Origin: an uncultured Odoribacter sp.
GTDB lineage: Bacteria > Bacteroidota > Bacteroidia > Bacteroidales > Marinifilaceae
Assembly (NCBI GenBank): GCA_910589025.1
Contig: CAJURM010000012.1
Coordinates: 1-64,000 of the forward strand
DNA length: 64,000 bases
Direction of reading: 5' to 3'
Numbering within the stretch: position 1 is the stretch's first letter; each line of letters starts with the position of its first letter. Of this stretch, positions 59,874 through 64,000 are shown piece after piece. Both the position numbers and the translations under genes were made by a program. The notes under the pieces were generated by a model. That model saw only the letters and a program-made list of their open reading frames with translations, was not told the origin of the DNA and did no database searches.

Positions 59874-60950
59874 TTAGAAATCACCAACTTCCCGGTAGTT
59901 GATTTGCCATTTATTGCGGTGCCCGTCGGGGGTAGTTATATTGATAAAAATAATGTATCCGGAGGTATCCAGTTCATAACTCAGTCGCCAGGTTGATTCT
60001 TTGTAGTTTATTTCATCCGGCAGATGGGAAGGACGGAGACCGGTCAATTGCAGCAGGCAGGCATCCTCATCCCAATCAAACAATCCGTACAGGATAAAAT
60101 AAAACAGGTCTATGTTGAGATTGTTCCACACAGAAGAATGGGTAAAGGAAAATATATCCCCGCCATTCTGAAGCATCTTCAATGCGACATCGCTCCATAT
60201 AAAACCTTTAACCAGCAAAGAACCGGAGGTTGCAATCCGCGTCAATTTCCCCTCTTCGTCATACTCATACTTCTTATCCCGTTCTATCGTCCCCATATTC
60301 ATGTTTATTTCTTTTTCATGGGCATTCCGGATAACGCGGAGCGGATGTGTATCGACGGAATCCATACAGTCAAAATACGTGTATATTGTCCGGTCGGGGA
60401 ACGAATCTTCCTGTTTCTGTTCGGAACGGTTTATTTCCGACAGCCAACTGTTCGTTACCCTGTTTTCACTGCCCATCGTATAAAAAAACATAGGACATAC
60501 GGTATCCCCGGAGACTACAGAGTAAATAAAATTTATCTCTCCGGCTTTATTGTCCTTCTCATCATACATGACAATTTTACTTACCTTTTTATCTCCTTCG
60601 GGCCCGGCAGCACGGAAAAGACGAACAGATAATTGGGCGTTCCCGCTTCCTTTGATAACAATATTATGTCCTGTCAATTCACGGGGAAATCGGGTAACCC
60701 CGACAATGATCCGATTATTGCCCGGTCCGCCACTCGTCCGGCTCAACTTCAACCAATCCGGAACCTCTTCATTATTTTCGACCTGCAACTCCCAATCCGA
60801 CGAGGAAGCAAACTCAATCATGGATGTTGAAGATCCCGCAAACTTCAATATCGGTGCACTCAGCAACTCCATTTCCGCATCCTTCTCGTCACTCTCACAC
60901 CCGACAAACAACGAACACAAGCACCACAATATAAACAGACCTTTTTTCAT
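59874..60950 (-). CDS. BACON-domain lipoprotein of unknown function
   Basis: A 358-residue exported lipoprotein. The signal ends in LFVGC (Cys about 18). Residues about 40-110 form one BACON-like sandwich (ASSSDWELQVEN, DWLKLSRTSGGPGNN). The remaining 240 residues, with YTYFDCMDSVDTHPLRV and KYEYDEEGKLTRIAT, contain YD-repeat-like strands but match no family I can name. ATG 60950 is used because it gives the lipobox; an in-frame start 42 bases upstream would not. 57 bases after the HlyD gene on the same strand, so it may be exported or involved with that system. Confidence 0.6.
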   Translation of the reverse strand: MKKGLFILWCLCSLFVGCESDEKDAEMELLSAPILKFAGSSTSMIEFASSSDWELQVENNEEVPDWLKLSRTSGGPGNNRIIVGVTRFPRELTGHNIVIKGSGNAQLSVRLFRAAGPEGDKKVSKIVMYDEKDNKAGEINFIYSVVSGDTVCPMFFYTMGSENRVTNSWLSEINRSEQKQEDSFPDRTIYTYFDCMDSVDTHPLRVIRNAHEKEINMNMGTIERDKKYEYDEEGKLTRIATSGSLLVKGFIWSDVALKMLQNGGDIFSFTHSSVWNNLNIDLFYFILYGLFDWDEDACLLQLTGLRPSHLPDEINYKESTWRLSYELDTSGYIIFINITTPDGHRNKWQINYREVGDF

Positions 60951-61007
60951 CTTACAAGTATTTTTTTCAAATATAAAAATACAATTCAACATTTACAAGT
61001 AAATGAG

Positions 61008-62318
61008 TCACTGCATATCACTATTCCTTTCAAAACCCTCTTTAAAAATCTGCTTAACCGGATAAAAGATGCGCTCTATTAAACGTAGATCGTCCGTTAC
61101 TATATCAGCCTGGGCTTTCATCTCCGGATGAAAAGGCAATTCTTTCCTATAATTCGTATATAAACCATTAGGTAAAACTATTTCCACCACATACCTATCT
61201 GCATTGGGAACAGCTGAAATAGCTGCAACTCTCCCGTTCACTATTCCAAACTCCTGATCCGGATAATTCAGAAACCTTATTATCACCCGCTGCCCGGTTT
61301 TTACTTTTCCGGAACGCTCCGGCGGCAACATAGCCTTACCTATCAATTCTGTTTTTTGTTCAGGTACAATCGCAAATACCAAATCCCCCGAATTCACATG
61401 CTGGTTTTCCTGCCACACTTTCGTAAAGGAGACATACCCCGGTACGGAAGCCCTCAGTACATAATTTAACTCCCAATTATTTATTCCGTTTCGAAGTTGT
61501 TCAAAAGCTGTTGCATAATTCTGGTATACCCCCCGTTGCTTATCCGCTCGTTCTAATTGAAGATCCAAGATTCCTGTTTCAAGATCTCCCAATTGTATTT
61601 TCAGGTTATCTATGGAGGCATTCAGTTGTTCCAATGAATTTCTTTGCTGCAAAAGTTTAGTTTTGGATATTTCCAGATCAGCCAAGGCAATAATTCCCTC
61701 TTCATACAATACGGAATCCCGCCGATATTGCCCGTGTGAAATTGCAAACTGTTCAGCTTCAATCTGTCTTTGCCGTAGCAGATTGTGATAGTATGTATCA
61801 TATTTCGCAATCTGCTTTTTTATAGCATCGATTTTCTGCGGATAATAATTAAGAACAAGATAGTTATTCAGATTGTATACATGTTCCTGAAATCCGGTAT
61901 AAAAAGCCTGGACATCCCCCAATACCAGATTGTTTACAGAAGAAAATAATTTTACCGCCTTTTCCGGACACCCGCTTACACTATCCAACAGCTTTTTTAA
62001 ATGCAGTATGTCTTCGGTCTTTGCAGAATTTTCTATAACAGCGAGGTATTTACCAGACTCTACAAACTGACGGTCTTCCACATATAATTTCATAATCCGA
62101 CCTGTAAAACGAGCTTTTGCCTCTACGGAAGGATTGTCACTGGTAAGAATCATTTCTGCTGTAATGGTATCAGGATAACGAAAGAAAAAACTAACACACA
62201 GCAAAGCTATCACAACTATAAATAACACGGTTATCCCCCATCGTAAAACCCATACGGGAGTTTGCCCCAGTACTTCCTGTGCTTCTTCGCTCCGTAATTC
62301 TATATTCTGATCCGGCAT
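61008..62318 (-). CDS. HlyD-family secretion adaptor
   Basis: A 436-residue membrane-fusion protein of the bacteriocin/peptide type. One membrane span near the N-terminus (about 25-47, ITVLFIVVIALLCVSFFF), a lipoyl-like half at MKLYVEDRQFVESGKYL, a long coiled-coil hairpin (about 130-270) and a C-terminal beta-domain with GQRVIIRFLNYPDQEFGIVNG. ATG 62318 lies 1 base after the ABC gene's stop and is preferred to a TTG 18 bases upstream. Works with the adjacent ABC exporter to move peptide across the envelope. Confidence 0.9.
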   Translation of the reverse strand: MPDQNIELRSEEAQEVLGQTPVWVLRWGITVLFIVVIALLCVSFFFRYPDTITAEMILTSDNPSVEAKARFTGRIMKLYVEDRQFVESGKYLAVIENSAKTEDILHLKKLLDSVSGCPEKAVKLFSSVNNLVLGDVQAFYTGFQEHVYNLNNYLVLNYYPQKIDAIKKQIAKYDTYYHNLLRQRQIEAEQFAISHGQYRRDSVLYEEGIIALADLEISKTKLLQQRNSLEQLNASIDNLKIQLGDLETGILDLQLERADKQRGVYQNYATAFEQLRNGINNWELNYVLRASVPGYVSFTKVWQENQHVNSGDLVFAIVPEQKTELIGKAMLPPERSGKVKTGQRVIIRFLNYPDQEFGIVNGRVAAISAVPNADRYVVEIVLPNGLYTNYRKELPFHPEMKAQADIVTDDLRLIERIFYPVKQIFKEGFERNSDMQ

Positions 62319-62319
62319 C

Positions 62320-64000
62320 TTATTTCCCGAGTTCAAGTTGATTCCTTACTAAATTATAATATACACCTTTCAGGGCTGTTAATTCTTGATGATTCCCTTC
62401 TTCTACAATACGACCACGATCCAAAACAACAATGTTGTCTGCATTTTGTACAGTAGAAAGTCGATGAGCTACAATAACAACCGTTTTCCCTTTATAAAAC
62501 CGATTCAATTTTTCTAATATTATTTTTTCATTGTTGGCATCGAGTGCATTAGTCGCTTCATCCAAAAAGATAAAATCAGGATTTTTATAAACAGCCCTTG
62601 CAATAAGTATCCGTTGCCGTTGCCCCTGGCTCATGCCGTTTCCTTCCATACCAATCTGAGTATTATAACCCAATGGCAAATTATCGATATAATCACTTAT
62701 ATTAGCCATATCCGCAGCTCTCATGAGGCGTTGGGTATCAATCACCTCATCACCGATTGCAATGTTCCGGGCAATTGAATCTGAAAAAATAAAACCATCC
62801 TGCAATACGGAACCGGTTATACTTCTCCAAAAGTGAGGATTTACATTTTTCAAAGACAGATTACCGATTTTAATACTTCCCTGATTAGGTTCATAAAAAC
62901 CCAGCATTAATTTTACCAATGTCGTTTTACCGCTGCCACTGGCACCTACAATAGCTGTTACCTTGTTTTGCGGAATTTTCAGACAAATATCATTTAACAC
63001 ATAATCCCGTTCCGAACCATCATAGCTGAAACTAAGGTTTTCAATATGGATAGAATGCTCCTCAGGCAGCAAAACCGTTTTAGTTCCGATATTTTGTTCT
63101 TCATCCGTTTTCAAATGTATTTCACACAATCTTTCCATACTGATTTTTGCATCCTGCAAAGAACGCACAAATTCAATAAACTGCTCTATCGGAGAATTAA
63201 GCTGACCAATTATGTAAGTAACCGCCATCATCATGCCTAATGTCATTTCACCCTCAACAACAGCCCGAGCTGCAATATACGTGATTAGTATATTCGTTAT
63301 CTGATTGAAAAAAACGGAACCGATTTGCTGATACTGTTGCAAAGCCAGTCCTTTAATGCTGATTTTGAAAAGCTTTACCTGTATCCGTTCCCATTTCCAC
63401 CGTTTCTGCTTCTCACAATTATTCAGTTTAATATCCTGCATCCCGGTAATAAGTTGAATAATCGTACTCTGTTCACTGGAAGCCTGTGCAAAACGCTTCA
63501 TATCCAGTTCCCGCCTGTACTTCATAAATGCAAATATCCACACAACATACAACGCATTTCCTATAACGAACAATCCCAAAAGAGAAAGATCATAATAGAC
63601 CAACACCAGACCAAAAACAAGAAAATTGACAAAGGAAAAAAGTGTCGCAATGGAAGAACCGGTTAAAAAATTTTCAATTCGGTTATGGTCTCCGATCCGT
63701 TGTATGATATCCCCAACCATTTTCGTATCAAAAAAATGCAGGGGAAGCCTCATCAGTTTTGCCAGAAAATCCGAAATCAATGATATATTAATTCGGGTGT
63801 TCATGTGAAGCAAAAGCCAGCTCCGGATAAAATCGACAGACAGGCGCGCAATAAAAATTATCAGTTGCGCAACTAAAATAAGTGTAATAAAACTGAGATT
63901 GTTATCCCGTATACCTACATCCACCAATGCCTGAGTGAGAAAAGGAAAGATTAACTGTAATATACTTGCCGTAATCATTCCCAGTATTAATTGTGTGATT
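62320..64000 (-). CDS. ABC-type bacteriocin/peptide exporter (partial at window edge)
   Basis: At least 560 residues; the frame stays open to base 64000, so the N-terminus, probably a C39 peptidase domain, lies outside. Visible are six membrane spans (the segment LQLIFPFLTQALVDVGI is typical of exporters that cleave double-glycine leaders) and the ATPase: Walker A GASGSGKTT, the variant signature GMSQGQRQRI, Walker B FIFLDEATNALD and the switch His in VAHRLST. It forms a pair with HlyD 1 base downstream. The substrate gene is not seen in the window. Confidence 0.9.
   Translation of the reverse strand, partial: ITQLILGMITASILQLIFPFLTQALVDVGIRDNNLSFITLILVAQLIIFIARLSVDFIRSWLLLHMNTRINISLISDFLAKLMRLPLHFFDTKMVGDIIQRIGDHNRIENFLTGSSIATLFSFVNFLVFGLVLVYYDLSLLGLFVIGNALYVVWIFAFMKYRRELDMKRFAQASSEQSTIIQLITGMQDIKLNNCEKQKRWKWERIQVKLFKISIKGLALQQYQQIGSVFFNQITNILITYIAARAVVEGEMTLGMMMAVTYIIGQLNSPIEQFIEFVRSLQDAKISMERLCEIHLKTDEEQNIGTKTVLLPEEHSIHIENLSFSYDGSERDYVLNDICLKIPQNKVTAIVGASGSGKTTLVKLMLGFYEPNQGSIKIGNLSLKNVNPHFWRSITGSVLQDGFIFSDSIARNIAIGDEVIDTQRLMRAADMANISDYIDNLPLGYNTQIGMEGNGMSQGQRQRILIARAVYKNPDFIFLDEATNALDANNEKIILEKLNRFYKGKTVVIVAHRLSTVQNADNIVVLDRGRIVEEGNHQELTALKGVYYNLVRNQLELGK

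Overview
The window is chromosomal DNA from a member of the Bacteroidales (Bacteroidota). The evidence is direct: many promoters carry the phylum's -7 box TAnnTTTG. Lipoproteins and family members are typical of the phylum (DUF1573, DUF5606, DUF5686, GH92, BACON, FimB/Mfa2-like, Wzi-like, TonB-fused membrane regulators, ORF6N between hsdM and hsdS), and there is a TPP riboswitch ahead of a TonB-dependent receptor. I see no rRNA, CRISPR array, insertion sequence or prophage. I would guess an Odoribacter/Butyricimonas-like gut genus, but the sequence alone does not settle this.

Layout. 137-4139 (+) is a housekeeping run: AMP nucleosidase, DUF1573 lipoprotein, YajC, YbbR-like protein, CoaE and a TerB/DnaJ protein. 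4206-8984 (+) holds DUF5606, a tRNA1(Val) methyltransferase, a possible small RNA, a ROK glucokinase and a GH92 mannosidase. 8995-13221 (+) and 13265-15149 (-) form a surface-glycan locus: Wzi-like porin, GT4, GT9 heptosyltransferase-like, IspD/TarI-like cytidylyltransferase, and convergently a Kdo/WaaP-type kinase and a second GT4, co-directional with folA and thyA. 16532-24708 (-) holds an O-methyltransferase, an M16 peptidase, trigger factor, tRNA-Leu, LptB, a DUF5686 outer-membrane protein and KdsD-type isomerase. recQ is divergent from these.

27278-30416 (-) has a TonB-like membrane protein coupled to a sigma factor, and an AspT/YidE-type transporter. An M23 peptidase and a YtfJ-like protein follow. 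32043-38615 (-) is an MFP-RND-OMF efflux operon with an lpxA paralogue as its last gene. 38905-41078 (+) is a cation/proton antiporter plus MgtC. Then come a lone KAS III, a DUF2156-GNAT pair, an orphan Mfa2-like lipoprotein with an added sandwich domain, a MATE exporter, NagB, an RSH enzyme whose synthetase half looks dead, FumC and a GH36 alpha-galactosidase.

54020-57783 (-) is a thiamine-salvage locus: TPP riboswitch, TonB receptor, PnuC-type carrier and thiamine pyrophosphokinase, the last split off by its own terminator and promoter. The right end is accessory: a decayed type I restriction-modification operon (58561-59587) and a peptide-export island (BACON lipoprotein, HlyD, ABC exporter) that runs off the right edge.

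The most interesting items to me are the degenerate RSH synthetase, lpxA in an efflux operon, the Mfa2-like fusion, the hsdMS remnant with an intact ORF6N gene, the terminator/promoter pair inside the thiamine locus, the sigma factor paired with a TonB-type protein, and the unannotated transcript candidate near 5500. No wholly new multi-gene system is evident; each of these is a testable lead.
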